From Dromiciops gliroides (taxonomy: Eukaryota; Chordata; Mammalia; Microbiotheria; Microbiotheriidae), in the NCBI RefSeq assembly GCF_019393635.1, contig NC_057866.1, positions 10,364,223 through 10,428,222 on the forward strand: a DNA stretch of 64,000 bases. The letters are read 5' to 3'. Positions 43,801 through 56,774 of this stretch are shown here, piece after piece. The notes under the pieces are model-generated. The model was not told the DNA's origin. It ran no database searches and worked only from the letters and a program-made list of their open reading frames with translations. The translations under genes were made by a program, and so were the position numbers. Positions within the stretch are counted from its first letter, which is position 1; each line of letters starts with the position of its first letter.

Positions 43801-46800
43801 AAATGGTTTTCATGAAGGTGAATCTCACCTTGGGCTGCTGAACCGGGGCTGTTTTGACATCAAGATTTTTTTATATGGCATAAAGAAGAAATAGACACCT
43901 TTAGCTGAAAGTACATTCATTCCCATTCAGTTAAAAGCTTGGTAGGCCATTGCCCTTGGTTGTAGCTTTGCCGAACAATCAGAACTCTCGGTTGGTATAA
44001 AGGTAAGAAGGAGGTTATTATTCAGACACCTTTGGGGAAAATGGTCGTGTCCCTGGGTGCCACCGGTCTCATTATTTCTGAAATCAAGTAATGTTGCTCA
44101 GGGACACTGGTAGATTATCATCATTATCATTATTACGATTGTGAAACCCTCACCTTCCTTTCTTCTATACAGCCTCAAATGTCGAGAACCAAGGTGGGGG
44201 GTCACATGTTACTCCCTTTTGCCCTTTGTGCCTGTCCCCCTAAAACCTATGTGGTCCAAACCAAACCACACCAAAAACAATTCTTGCATCTGTGACTACT
44301 GGTTTATTTATGTATATTGCTTGTAATCTAACACTTGAATAGCAGGTATATTGGCAGCTATACCTGGTAATGTGAAATAGGATGTCTGTGAATTTCTGTA
44401 CTGTAAGGTGTTGAAGTGATAAACCAGATTATCTTAAGGGGATTTGGAAGGAGAGTCAGTATTCCCAGTAGCGGGATCCACAGATCCACATTGGAAAGGA
44501 AATTATCTTTGCTCAACTGGTAGCACTTCCATATTATTGATCCTCAGCACAGACCGCATTAACTTGCTTGTTTTAATGGGGGGGGGGGAAAGAAAAAGAC
44601 TTTTGCCCTAAAGAGATTAATTTGGTGGGGCCAGGGGTATTGCTGACATCCATGATTTATTTGTTACCAGTTGTAGCAAGCTTTTATCACTGGGCCAGGT
44701 AGAGCAGAAACATCTCACGTCCCCCTGAATTGTTGTGTTGTCAGCCATAGTAGTTTGGCAGCCTTTATTGCTAACCCCTCTTCCAACAAGCCGTCTGCTT
44801 CCCAATTGATAACCTCCTCTGAAGAGAGAAATAGCTAGAGATATAAATGGCCTCCTGCTGAAGTATGTGAGTGGTAGGTGGTTGGGGGTTTTCCTCAGTT
44901 TGTTCCCTTTCAAAGTCTCCAAGTTCTTCATGCTTTGATGTTGAGATTTGAGATGTTTTTTGGTAACATTGTCTTTTTTCCATCCTTTTTTTCTTTCCTA
45001 ACCTGGTTTCTTCCAGTGCAACTGCAGATAGAAGACCTGACTCGTAAACTGCGCACAGGAGACCTGGGCATCCCCCCTAACCCTGAGGACAGGTTGGGAA
45101 ACAGTTTTAACCAGCTGACAGTAACGCTTTTACCTTTTTCTCAATACGTTTTTGGTGGCAACATAATGTGTCAGTTCAATGAAATCCTGATAAGATCTTG
45201 CCTTTGGTACTTTGACTCTTTGGGGAACTAAGATTGAAACACAATTCTATATCAATATATTTGAACAGTTAACAGTTAGAAATTTGGAATGAAACTTAAT
45301 TTTTAGCAAACCCAAAAGTCACAGGAAATGGACAACTGGTTTCCAATTGGTAAGCGTGTAGTTTTGAACCTGGTACTGGTGCAGGGCAAGTCAGGTGGCC
45401 AGTTAACTGACCTTTTAGAGCCTGCTTTGGCCATGAGCCCATGTAGCATCTTCCTCACAGGTACACACGGTGCAGGATTAAGAACACATTTTTTTGTGCA
45501 TCGTTGAGGTTGAAGCAGCCCAGAAATTCAGTCTGGGTAGCTGATCCTGCCAGTTTTCTGCTCATGGTTTTCAAGTCAGATGAGATTTCTAACCAACTTC
45601 CTTCACTGCCAGCTAATAATATTGCAGCTTTGGCCAATGCCTGGGGGTGTTGGGAGGAGGGCCTAGGGTCTCTCATCTGTTTGGGGTTGAAATGCAGCCC
45701 TAAAACGTTTTTTGAAGGGGGTGATGGGGCCCTCCCAAACCAGCTGTGGTCACATTGGTCTTTCAGTTCACAGTCTCGGACCGTTGCTCTGAGGGGACTT
45801 CACTTTTTTAACCAGTTGTTTTATTGGCTTGTTGATCTTGGAATAGCTGCGATCTGGTTGTCTAAGAGGAGGGCAAGAATCCCTCCCGTTTATTTACATT
45901 CGATTTTCGGTTAGAGCATGCAGCACAATTGAACTCATTTTGCTTTAAAACTCAAGTTTTGTGTCTAATTTGTTTTTGGCTTTCATTACCCAATTAATGG
46001 TGCATTAAATCAGGAAGATGACGTAATGGGCCGCAGGCCACTCACTCATGCATCTTTCTGCTGCCCCTTGTTTGCCAGGAAACAAATTAACTTCCTTCCT
46101 TTTCCACATTGACCCCTTAGTTTTACTTATCCCATTACATTTCATTAATTTTTCACTTGCAGTGTTTTGTCGTGGGTTGGGCTCTTTTTTCCTTTTTTCC
46201 TTTTTTATTTGTTTCTTTATTTTTTGGAGGGTTACGTATTCTAGGTTACAGACCACAACTGTAGAGTGCCCTTTTGGCTTTTTTCCCTTTAACTATGTGT
46301 TTACAGGTTACTAAACCAGTCTCTAAAAGGTGAATTTTTAACAAACCCTTTGCTCCCTGGAGGAATTGGGATTAGAGTTTAGTTTGATCTAATTTGCTAT
46401 TATGGAGGTGAATAAGTTAAAATTAATCTAACCACTAGAAAACTAGCTTTTTTTCCATGCTCATGGGAAGGGAGGGGGGAAATTGTTGTGAGGCACCGAA
46501 ATAGCCAGTATGGTGAAAGGACTGGAAACCCAGACTTTGTCCACAAATGAGTCAGCCAGAAATACCCATTCCCTGATAACAGCACAGGTCCAGGTGGGAG
46601 CAGAGTTGTTCCTTCCCCTCCTATTCATTTGGAGAGTCCTTAGGGCCAAGGTTGGAGGCAAATGCCTGAATCTGTTTCCTAGCTTACTAAATGATTGCTT
46701 AAGAAGGTATGACCTTGAAATTAAGCCACATAATGCAATTTCATTGCTGCTTAACTTGCACAGTTTAAACTGTTAATGAACCTCATGTAGCTTAAATGTG

Positions 46801-49800
46801 TAAGATGGGGGAGTAGAATGACAATGGGAGAGTCTTGTTTCCGACTGTTGACTTCCTGGATTGTGCCAACAGTTTATCCAGATGCTAGAAACGGAGGTGT
46901 CCTTAGTCGTCATTAGTAATGAACAAACCTGACCTTTTATTCTACCGTGTGTCTAACAAACATGTGGCGTGACATGGTTCCTTTAGGCTGAGAAGACAGT
47001 GGGAGCAGCCGCTCTCAGTCCTTGCTCTCCAGCTAGGCAAGGCAAGGGCCTCTCAACTCAAATCCAAGGCTACTTCCAGGATGGTTTTTGATAACCTGAT
47101 CCATATGCTCTCTCCCTTCTTGCAGCTGCTACTAAATTGTCATTCACAATGTCAAGCTCTGGTCCTTTTTATAACCATACTCAAAATTCTAGGAGTGTAA
47201 CCTCTTTTTTATCACCGCAAAAACAGCTGTGGTAAACTGACCTTTTTATAATTGGTATTTTTTTTACTTGTAGCAACAGCATTTTACTCTTTAAAAAAGA
47301 GCACGAATCTGCTTTGCTTTCTGGGCTTGTAAACCTTAGGGGAGAATGAGACGGGCTTTCCCCAACCTTGCTGTTTGCAGGCTCAGACCCTAGGCAGGTG
47401 TTTGACCAAATCTGCATTGGCAGCCTCTTCTAGAAGCTGCGTTACCCTTTTAACGATTTTCTCTACTCAGACTCCCCAACCTCTAACCCTTAAACAGCCA
47501 GAAAACAGGTTGACTCGTGGGCCTTTGGTGCAGCCTGCCAGGACATTGATGGAAAAGCAGACGCGAAGCCTTGAACCATCTCTCTCCATTGTGGCAGCCA
47601 CGTAGCTGCGGTAGCCTTGAGTCCCAGTTAGACTGGATCAAAGATTTAATAATAATAATGATAGCTGACATTATTGAATAATAAATAGTTGTGCTGTTTG
47701 GGGGGTACAGGCATTCTCCCTAGTAGAGCACAGGGTCTCTAAGAATATTTAAATTTTGGCTTCATGGCTTACTGCGTTGTATGGAACATTCATGCCAATT
47801 TAAGTTTTTTCTCAATTAAACAACACAATTTATATCCCCTGCCCTGCCCCCAGGGTGAGAGTGTGGTTGTGACCCACAATTATTATTGCCCCCAGCATCC
47901 ACACCAAGGATAGAACCATTTTTTCCTCTTGTCCCCTTTCCTCTTCTCTCATTCACCCCCCCCCCTCCTCCCCCTCAGTGTTGTAAGCCAGCTTACGCCT
48001 CCCCATCAAACACTATTGAATAGCACACGTTATGGTCGGTTCCTCCGAAGAGAGTGGCATTTAGGGTCTGAGAGGTAGGGGGGTCCAGGGAAAGACTTAT
48101 TGTAGTCCTGATGGGACGGGCAGAGGGGTGGAGAGTTTGACGCTATGTTGTTTCCCACAGGTCCCCTTCCCCTGAGCCCATTTACAATAGCGAGGGGAAG
48201 CGACTCAACACGAGGGAATTTCGGACCCGGAAGAAGCTGGAGGAAGAAAGACACAACCTCATCACTGAGATGGTGGCGCTCAACCCTGACTTCAAACCAC
48301 CTGCAGATTACAAGTGAGGGGGGCTGCTTAGAACCTCTGAAATGGAATAGCTTGGGACTGAAGCTAATTGGTCCCGTTGCCTTTGGGTTTCCTGTCTATC
48401 TAAAACGAGAGGATTGTAGGCAGGCTTATATTTGGTGGTATCTTAGGGCAGCTGATTGAGGGCATCGGGGGAGAGGTGTTGGGGTCCTGAGAATGTGTTG
48501 TCTTGTGTAGACCTCCAGCAACCCGGGTAAGCGACAAGGTGATGATACCACAAGATGAGTATCCAGAAATCAACTTTGTGGGACTTCTCATTGGGCCCAG
48601 GTGAGTACTGCCTCGGGGAGAGAAGCTGTGCCAGCACTTTGGGGGCTCTTCAGATGCTACCTTTCCTTCTAGGGTTTTTTTGTTTGTTTTTTGATGTAGA
48701 GAAACGCTCTTGAGCTGGTCTGTAGCTTCCCCATTTTACCACAGAAACCGAATCCTCCAGAACTGGCTGCGTGACCAGAGGTCACGTGGGGGGAGGGGAG
48801 CTGTTCTGGATTTTCAGTTGCTCGTTAGCACTGCCTGAACCCATTCTTTGGTACCCACCCTGTTTCAGGGGCTTTGTTTGCTGGCATTAGTCTTATAATG
48901 ACTAATCCTTTCTCGCTTTGCATGTACTTCATAGGGGCAACACCTTGAAAAATATTGAGAAGGAATGCAATGCCAAGATTATGATCCGGGGGAAGGGGTC
49001 TGTGAAGGAAGGCAAGGTTGGGCGCAAGGATGGTCAGATGCTGCCAGGGGAGGATGAACCCCTCCATGCCTTAGTTACTGCCAATACCATGGAAAATGTC
49101 AAAAAGGCAGTAGAGCAGGTAAGTGAGTATTAGCAAGGTTTTACTGGCTTGTTTCTGGCTTGTTTTCACAACTGCCTTCATTTTCTGGTACTTCTGCCCA
49201 GAGAATCATCTCTTCTAACAAGCAAGTTGGGGTGGGCAGTGAGAAACTTGTTTAGCAAACTTGGCCAATAGTACATAGAGCAGAGAGGGGAGGAGGGAGT
49301 AAGCAATTTTCATATCTTCGGGGCAGGGTCAGGTTGCCCATCTTGGTTGGGTGTGCTTGTCCATGCCCCCCCCCCACCCCAAAAAACAAACAAAAAAACT
49401 ATACATTTATGGTATAGTCATGTTTCCTTTGCCTGAGTTCACAGAAGTCACTTTTCCTGCTTCTCTGTATTACTCTCTTCTTAAAGCTTAATAATATTCC
49501 CAGACGTTGGTATTAAAACTGCAGTTTATTTGGCTGGTCTCCACTTAATGAGTATCTTTTCCCCATTCTTAGTATAAAAAGTGATGGTATAGATAAGTTT
49601 GGCATATACGGCCCTTCATTTGGCCATATGTGGGGATCTAGGAGTTCACATGAAATTCATTCTTCATTCTGACCTATCCCATTTACCCTTTGACCCCTGT
49701 AACTTCTAGATCCGAAACATCCTGAAGCAGGGCATTGAAACCCCAGAGGATCAGAATGACTTACGGAAGATGCAGCTTCGAGAGTTAGCCCGATTGAACG

Positions 49801-52800
49801 GCACTCTCCGGGAGGACGACAACAGGTATTTGGGGACCTTCTTTTCAGAGGTATCCTGGAGGAGGAGAACCAGGGTGGCAGAGGTGGGGAGGCTCTTGTG
49901 TTGACGCTTACTTTCTTGGCAGGATTTTAAGACCATGGCAGAGTTCTGAGACCCGCAGCATCACCAACACCACCGTCTGCACCAAATGTGGAGGGGCTGG
50001 CCACATTGCTTCAGATTGCAAATTCCAAAGGTAGGGTCTTGCTGAGGGTGCATTGGTTAACTGGACTAGGATAGTAATGAGAGTGATTACCTAGCCACCT
50101 GCTCAGTGCCAGGTACTGTTCTAAGCACCGGACAAATACAGTCTCACCTGATCCTCCCAACAGCCTGGGAGGCAGGTGCTTCGGTGTCACCGCCATTTTA
50201 CAGACTGGACAAACAGGTTGAATGACTTGCCTAGGGTCACATGGCTAGTAAGGCTGCACTGGAATGCAGGTCTTCCTGTGATTGCCTTGCGTTGTGCCCC
50301 CAGGTGTACTTGATCAGCTGAGCAAAGCAGGCCTTCATATATTAGTCTGCTGGGTCCTGGTTTGAAAGTTCTTGAGCAATGGGAATGCCCAGAGATGGGG
50401 GAAAGTCACATGCCTTTTATTCTAGTCACTTCTGTGGACCCAAGACTTGGGCCTTTCTGTAGATTGGGTATTTGCTGCTAGAGACAGGTGTGTGATGACC
50501 AGATGTATTATATCAATGGGAAATGCACCAAATGCAAAATACTCTTGAATTTGGGAGTTCTTCTCAAGACTAGAAATATTTACTTTCTAAGTTTTCTCTT
50601 CTGGCAATTCTGAATTCTGGGGGGCCCCTTTCCCAAAATACCCTAGCCTGTATGCTTTTTCTTTTTTTTTTTTTTTAGTGAGGCAATTGGGGTTAAGTGA
50701 CTTGCCCAGGGTCACATAGCTAGTAAGTGTGAAGTGCCTGAGGCTGGATTTGAACTCAGGTCCTCCTGACTCCAGGGCCAGTGCTCTATCCACTACGCCA
50801 CCTAGCTGCCCAGCCCATGTGCTCTTGCAATCCCACCCCCACCCCATTGGGCAATGAGGGTTAAGTGACGTGCCCAGAGTCATACAGCTAGTAAGCGTCA
50901 AGTGTCTGAGGGCAGATTTGAACTTGGGTCCTCTTGAATCCAGGGCCTGCTGTTTTATCCACTGTACTACCTAGCTGCCCCTAGTCCTTGTACTCTTAGC
51001 GCCCTCTGTTGGTAAGGGATGTCAGAGTTTGCATAACTTTTGTAAATAGACAAACATGCAAAGTCTGTGGGATGTGGGATGTGGAGTTTGGTAACAAGGC
51101 AGGTTTGGACTGTGGCAATCCTTTTTTATATTGTTAATCGAGAGACAAAGGTGACTGGATTTCAAGTCAGGATCTTGGTTTGCACACTGGCTCTTAGCAT
51201 CTGTGAGACTTGGGATGAGTCACCTTTCTTACAGGAGCCTCTTTTGTAAAAACGAGAGGTTATGATCTCCTGTGAATTTTTGAAGCGGTCGATGGGCTCA
51301 TTTGCCTTACAGTAGGATTGTCCCACCAGTGAAAAGGACATGGAGCCCATCGCCTCAACCCACGGGCTGGGCCTGGGTGCCGTTTGAGCCCCTCACCCTT
51401 CTCTGATGGCCTTGGTATATCTGTCCTGACTTGTGGGCTCCAAAGCCCTCAGTCTTTGGCGTGTTGAAGAAGGTTCTGTTTGCCTCTAGGCCTGGTGACC
51501 CACAGTCAGCCCAGGACAAAGCGCGGATGGATAAAGAATACCTGTCCCTCATGGCAGAGTTGGGTGAAGCTCCTGTCCCAGCTTCGGCTGGCTCTGCCTC
51601 TGGGCCTGCCGCCACACCCTTGGCCAGTGCGCCTCGACCTGCTGCCCCTGCCAACAACCCGCCACCGCCGGTGAGTACCAGTGCCAAGCTCATTTTACTG
51701 CCTGGGTTTGGCGGCAAGAAAAGCCAGGCTTCCAGGTCGACAGGGAATACGGTTGCTTGGGCAACATTGTTCTCCCAGGTTGTCAGGTCATTCATTGTAA
51801 AGCATCTTGGGAGGTTCCCTCACCCTTCATTTTGGGTCCGGCTACACAGCCTGAGAGAACAATGTTGCCGTCAGCAAGTGCAGACTAGAGTGCTGACGGG
51901 AAATGCTCTCACATAGTCTCTCATGTCCACTACTCAGAGCCGCCCACCGTGGATGAACTCAGGACCTTCAGAGAATCGTCCATACCATGGAATGCATGGT
52001 GGAGGACCCGGGGGCCCTGGAGGTGGACCTCACAACTTTCCCCATCCACTGCCCAGCCTGACGGGTGGGCATGGTGGTCATCCTATGCAGCACAACCCTA
52101 ATGGGCCCCCACCCCCTTGGATGCAGCCGCCACCGCCACCGATGAACCAGGGGCCCCACCCACCTGGGCATCACGGCCCTCCTCCAATGGGTAAGTAAGT
52201 GTCAGACCAGAAACCTTGGGGATTTGGGGTAGGCTGGGGGGGGTCGTGCCAGGCCACTGTGAGGGTCGAGAGCAGCTCTCGAAGTGACTGGACTAGTAGA
52301 CAGCTGGGGCGTGCCCTTGGCATTCCATGGGCCTGGCTCTGGGCAGGAGGAGCACGGCTCCCATTTGGTCATGGAGAGCTGATCCCTGGGTCGGGAGGGG
52401 AAGGGATCAGCTCTTCTAGCAGGCCAGACATGGGGGTTTCTCTTGGGTCTCTGGGACCCTCTTCCCTGGAATCACTGAAATCCTGGGCTTCAGCTGTGGC
52501 GGTAGAAGTGGGGGTGGGAGGCTTCTCTGGCCAGTTCAAATGTCCTGCTAAGTCCCTGCTCTTCCTTCCATCAAGATCAGTACCTGGGAAGTACGCCTGT
52601 GGGCTCTGGGGTCTATCGCCTACATCAAGGAAAAGGTAATGGAGCTGGGTGTCCGGCATGGGGGGATACCCCCCTCATGTGGCACTCGCCTCCCCTGCCT
52701 CGGGAAGTTTGAACGATGACTGTGCCCTGGGGTCTCATCCTCTCTTCTTGCCTTGCAGGTATGATGCCGCCTCCGCCTATGGGCATGATGCCACCGCCGC

Positions 52801-53958
52801 CGCCTCCCAGTGGGCAGCCCCCACCCCCTCCCTCTGGCCCTCTTCCCCCATGGCAGCAGCAGCAGCAGCAGCCTCCGCCTCCCCCGCCGCCCAGCAGCAG
52901 TATGGCTTCCAGTACCCCCTTGCCATGGCAGCAAAGTGAGTAGAAGATTCCTGGATGTGGGGCCATGGGGGAGGAGGGAAGGGGCGACATTAGCCATGGA
53001 GATGATCTCATCTGGGTGGGTACAGCTGAGGGGTGGGTGTGGCAGCCGGGTGGGCTTAGCAGTAAGGCTCTGTGATGTCTGGTGCGGTGTGATTCTGGCA
53101 TGGCAGGTGTGGAGGTCTCATCGGGGCCTCTTGGGGTGGCAGGCCTCATTTTCCTTCCTGCTGGCCCTCCAGCGGGGTCTCTGGGGGTGGCTAGGATGGC
53201 TCTGGTTGCACGGACTGTGGAAAGGGAAGTGATTGGGGGCTGAGAGACTGAAGGCACTGGTGGTGGGGGTCGGGGGGGGGGGCATCAGATTGACTGGTCT
53301 CAAGGTAGAAGGTGCCATTGGTGCTGGCGATGGGCTGGAAAGGGTGTCAGGGCTGGTTCTCGTGTGTTCCCCTCAGCCCGTACTGGGGCCTTGGTGACAA
53401 GGGGCTTTTTCTGTGAAGCCCCAGAGACCTGTAGGCTGACCCCAGGGTACATCCTGCCCACCCCCACCACTCCCCTTCCCCAGGACAGCCTCCACCCCCA
53501 TTTAACGCATGCCGAGCAAGGAGCAGGCGCCCCCTGGCCCCCAAATCCCAAGCCAGCAGCCGCAGAGAGCCGCGGTGTGCCCCCCCGCGCGTGTGACCTT
53601 GGGCTTCTTTACCACCCCAGATACGACGACTACCACCACGAGCGCTGGCACAGGGTCCATCCCGCCATGGCAACAGCAGCAGGCGGCTGCCGCAGCTTCT
53701 CCAGGAGCCCCTCAGATGCAAGGCAACCCCACTATGGTGCCCCTGCCCCCCGGGGTCCAGCCGCCTCTGCCGCCCGGGGCCCCCCCCCCTCCGCCGCCTC
53801 CGCCACCTGGTTCCGCCGGCATGATGTACGCCCCGCCCCCTCCTCCTCCGCCTCCCATGGACCCTTCTAACTTTGTCACCATGATGGGCATGGGGGTGGC
53901 GGGCATGCCACCCTTCGGGATGCCTCCAGCTCCCCCACCACCTCCACCACAGAACTAG
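40883..53958 (+). CDS. SF1: SF1 (splicing factor 1 / branch-point binding protein), complete coding region in 13 exons
   Basis: Short-form exons: 40883-40913, 42255-42383, 45017-45092, 48161-48313, 48511-48600, 48935-49118, 49710-49825, 49923-50030, 51490-51670, 51917-52190, 52576-52635, 52759-52935, 53621-53958 (1917 nt, 638 aa; human 639). SF1 binds the branch-point sequence and U2AF2 in the early spliceosome. Visible: U2AF-ligand motif [11 protein letters not shown] with Trp22; SPSP at 80-83, phosphorylated in human; Qua1-like helix region; KH domain with GPRG loop (about 135-225) and Qua2; zinc knuckle [14 protein letters not shown] at 279-292; long Pro/Gly/Gln-rich C-terminus ending PPPPPPQN. 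All borders are GT/AG and phases agree. Exon 12 ends right after the WQQ at 52935; reading on into intron 12 would stop after two residues. Protein sequence is almost identical to human. Confidence 0.98.
40914..41396 (+). CDS. SF1: Optional extension of SF1 exon 1 (alternative 5' splice site)
   Basis: The sequence after codon 10 has two good donors in the same phase: ctgg/gtaagc (40914) and gaggag/gtgagt (41397). Using the second adds 483 nt (161 codons) of uninterrupted Pro/Gly/Ala-rich sequence, giving a 799-residue protein. A long human SF1 isoform with a comparable proline-rich insertion after the same residues is known to me, so this is likely a conserved alternative rather than chance. 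Low-complexity GC-rich coding sequence may vary in length between species. Confidence 0.75.
42384..45016. other. SF1 intron 2, no repeats of the local families seen
   Basis: 2.6 kb without recognisable SINE or L1 copies apart from a TG microsatellite near 42599-42620. This contrasts with the repeat-laden gap upstream of SF1. No additional exon recognised. Confidence 0.5.
45093..48160. other. SF1 intron 3, T-rich and repeat-poor
   Basis: 3.1 kb, AT/T-rich, with only a short ATA-type microsatellite and possible MIR/L2 end near 47648-47690. No exon or RNA gene recognised. Confidence 0.5.
50085..50290 (-). mobile_element. Antisense MIR-type element in SF1 intron 8
   Basis: cctgctcagtgccaggtact, ctcacctgatcctcccaaca, cattttacagactggacaaa and cttgcctagggtcacatggc are the reverse-complement blocks of a near full-length MIR. 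Confidence 0.75.
50658..50811 (-). mobile_element. Marsupial SINE, minus strand, SF1 intron 8
   Basis: T run, agtgaggcaattggggttaa, CORE block, end gccacctagctgcc. First of two neighbouring copies in the same orientation. Confidence 0.94.
50845..50981 (-). mobile_element. Second marsupial SINE, minus strand, SF1 intron 8
   Basis: tgggcaatgagggttaagtg to actacctagctgcccct, lacking a long T run. It is more diverged from its neighbour than a recent duplicate would be, so probably a separate insertion. Confidence 0.9.
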
Positions 53959-54980
53959 ACTTGATTTTTTTTTTTTTAAGAAAATATATATATATTATAT
54001 ATATATTATATATATAATTGGTCTCGTTAAAACACACGCCGAACCTCACCATATGGAGCCAGACATTGGGACGCACGCATGTTGTGTGTGTGTGCACGCA
54101 CAGGGCTGGGCTGTGCCAGGGGGCCTGTCCCGGGCGACTGAGGACTCGCTTGGGAGCAGGCAGGCGTTAGTAGGGGCGCCAGCTTGGGCTCTCCTGGCGC
54201 CCCGTAGCATCGAGTCTCTTCTTTGTCTTCTCTCTCCTCACCCAACTCCCCTTGCCCCTCCCCAAATGGGGCCGCCAGGATCCGTCCCCGAGGCGGTGGC
54301 CCGCGCCATGCGAGTGAGGACTTTCCGCGCCCATTGGTGACCCTTCCGGGGAGACAGCCTCAGCAGCGCCCCTGGTGGACGGGATGGTTCGGCAAAGCAG
54401 CCTGACTTATTTTTGTGGACGGAATCGGAACACGCTGGCTCCATATCGTGAATTTTTTATTAATTTGTTTTTCTTTTCCTTTGTATTTCCTTTTCTCTTC
54501 CTTTCCTCAGACTCCGTCCAAGGAGATGCTGTCCCCGTCTTCCGCTGCAATTAGCCCCCTTTTCCTTCTTCCCAGGCCTAGATTGTTGGCTTTCTGTAGC
54601 GGAGGGAGCAAATGGAGATTCCCCATCGTGGGCTGGTAGCGAGGGCATCAGGGGCCCAGTGCCAGGCTCCTCGCTGCTTGGCTCGTGGGGGTTTTAGAGA
54701 GCGCCTGAAGAAGTTGTGTCCAGCCCCTCACGGCCCCCGCCCTTTGACCCCATTTGCTCCTCCTGCTCACAGAACGTCTTTCTTCATTTTATTTTAGTCC
54801 CAAATGTCTGAATGTTTTGTGGTGGCGGGGGGGTCCCTGCTCTGCTCCCTCCCCCTCCCCTCTTCATGGAGTGATTATGTGGACAATGATGTGTCAAGCG
54901 CTCTCGCTCTTCTCACCGCTTTCTCTGCAGAGATTTCTTTTGGCCTTTTATTTGGTGTACAATAAAACACTGCATTAAAA
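53959..54980 (+). other. SF1: SF1 3' untranslated region
   Basis: Begins after the TAG with a T run and an AT-repeat (about 53984-54018) that could fold into a hairpin. It then continues as GC-rich unique sequence to the poly(A) signal. Confidence 0.8.
54961..54966 (+). terminator. SF1: Poly(A) signal of SF1
   Basis: AATAAA in tgtacaataaaacactgcat, about 1.0 kb after the stop, with a downstream GT-rich element. Confidence 0.9.
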
Positions 54981-54989
54981 GGGGGATGT

Positions 54990-56628
54990 TCCATGGAGTC
55001 CGGGAGCAGCGTGCCTTTCTGGGTCTGGTCTTTTTGACTCACCTTTGCCTTTGCATATTGCTCTGCCCCCAGGTAGAGGGGCTTTCTCCCTTAGACCTCT
55101 GTCCCTTTAAAGGCCCTCCCCTGGGAGTGGCACCATGGCTTTGGGCTTCATGTCTGCAGGCAGGCAGCCACCCACCTCACCAGCCCCGGGACTGGGGAGA
55201 CATGAGCCGAAAGGTCAGGCTGGCTGACGCACAGAGCAGCTAAAATTAACACCGCCGAGTGGCTTTTTGCTTCTCCAGAGCCTGGGTGGAATGGGGAGGC
55301 AGCTGAGCTCCGCTTACCTGGCCCTGCCACCTGGGGAGCATCTTCCAGCTCCTAGAAGCCACCTACTCAAGTCCTGTACCCACAGGGAACAGCCCTGAAA
55401 ACCATGGGCCTGGGGTCCCACTGCACACCCACCCTCCCTCTGGGACACGGTCCTTGGATGTTCTGCTGATACTCCATGGATACACTGCTACTGTTGTCCT
55501 CCCCTTGGGGCAGGTTGTGTCCCCAGGGGCCCCAGGCACTGGGAGAGTGCTATGCAGGGGGCACGGCTTAGGGCTGGGTCACTGCCTCTTCTGGGAGCTT
55601 GTTCCCCCCTAGCTTTCCATTGGAAGGGGAGGGACAATATCCAGAATCCCAAATGGTCCCTTAGACTTGGATCAGGCCTGGGAATACTGTCCCCATAGAA
55701 TTTAACCTTTAAAGGAAAGAGGTGGAGGGGGGAGTGATCCCAAAGCTTCCTGCCTTGGTTTCCCTGGTGAACTCATCGGGTGGTTAATTAGCCCTTTGAA
55801 TCTCTCTAAGAGGCTGAGCAGTGCTCCTGTGGGTTTTGGAAACAATCGATCCGATGACTTCACCACAGCCCAGCTCTGTGCTGTTTTTTTCCCCTGGGGA
55901 CAGCTACCCTCCTGGGTTCACTCCCTCTGCTTCCAGCTTTCAGCCTTCCATGAAGGATTTGGTGAATAAGTAGCCAATCAATGGGGAAATTGAGGCAGCA
56001 GGGAGATGCTGACCCTCCCAGAGTTACCCAGTCTGTTCTCAAGTAAAGGCAGTGCCAGGAATAGATTGAGGCTTATTCTCCCAGACCAGTCCTTCCTGAA
56101 ATAGCAAAAGCAGGCGATAAAAGAGGGGTGCCCCCCCCCCCAACTAGTTAGAGGTAGAGGAGGAGCTTTGAAGTCTGGTCTGGAAAGGGAGCAGTGAACT
56201 GATAGCACTTGGGAAAGGTCACAACACATCTGATAGTCTGCTAGAGCTCCTTTTCCCGAGTTGGCCAAGGCTTGGGAAGAAGCCAAAGATGTTACAGGGA
56301 GGTGCCTTGTTTCCTGGGTACAGACATTTGCCTCCCTCAGAAGATGGCTAACCTGAGTGCCTGAGGGCAGCTCCATGCCTGGAAGGGGACCTGGGTGCCC
56401 GCGGGGTCAGCTTAGGGGGAGAACCTAGGGAAGGTGCAAGGGTGTGTATAGGAACGGGGAAAACCATTTCAGGAGCTGAGCGAGCTAAAGCAAGTGCACC
56501 AGTGATAGAATGGGGCAGCTGGGAGAGGGCACTTGAGCTGGAATCTGCCCAGTGCCAAAACCAGGTTTTCTTGGAAAAGGGAGCAGAGCATGGGCAAGAT
56601 TAAATGTGCCCCATAACTCATTGAGAAT
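54990..56628. other. Intergenic spacer between SF1 and PYGM, first part
   Basis: Unique-looking sequence without recognised genes. A short C run is at about 56131-56140 and a possible MIR-like piece at about 55985-56050. Confidence 0.45.
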
Positions 56629-56774
56629 ACTAGGTGGCGAGGTGGATAAAGCACTGGCCTTGGATTCAGGAGGACCTGAGTTCAAATTCGGCCTCAGACA
56701 CTTGACACTTGCCAGCTGGGTGACCTTGGGCAAGTCACTTAACCCTCATTGCCCCACAAAAAAAAAAAAAAAAA
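56629..56774 (+). mobile_element. Marsupial SINE
   Basis: taggtggcgaggtggataaa, aggacctgagttcaaattcg, tgaccttgggcaagtcactt and an A tail of about 18. The first few head bases are missing. Confidence 0.92.
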
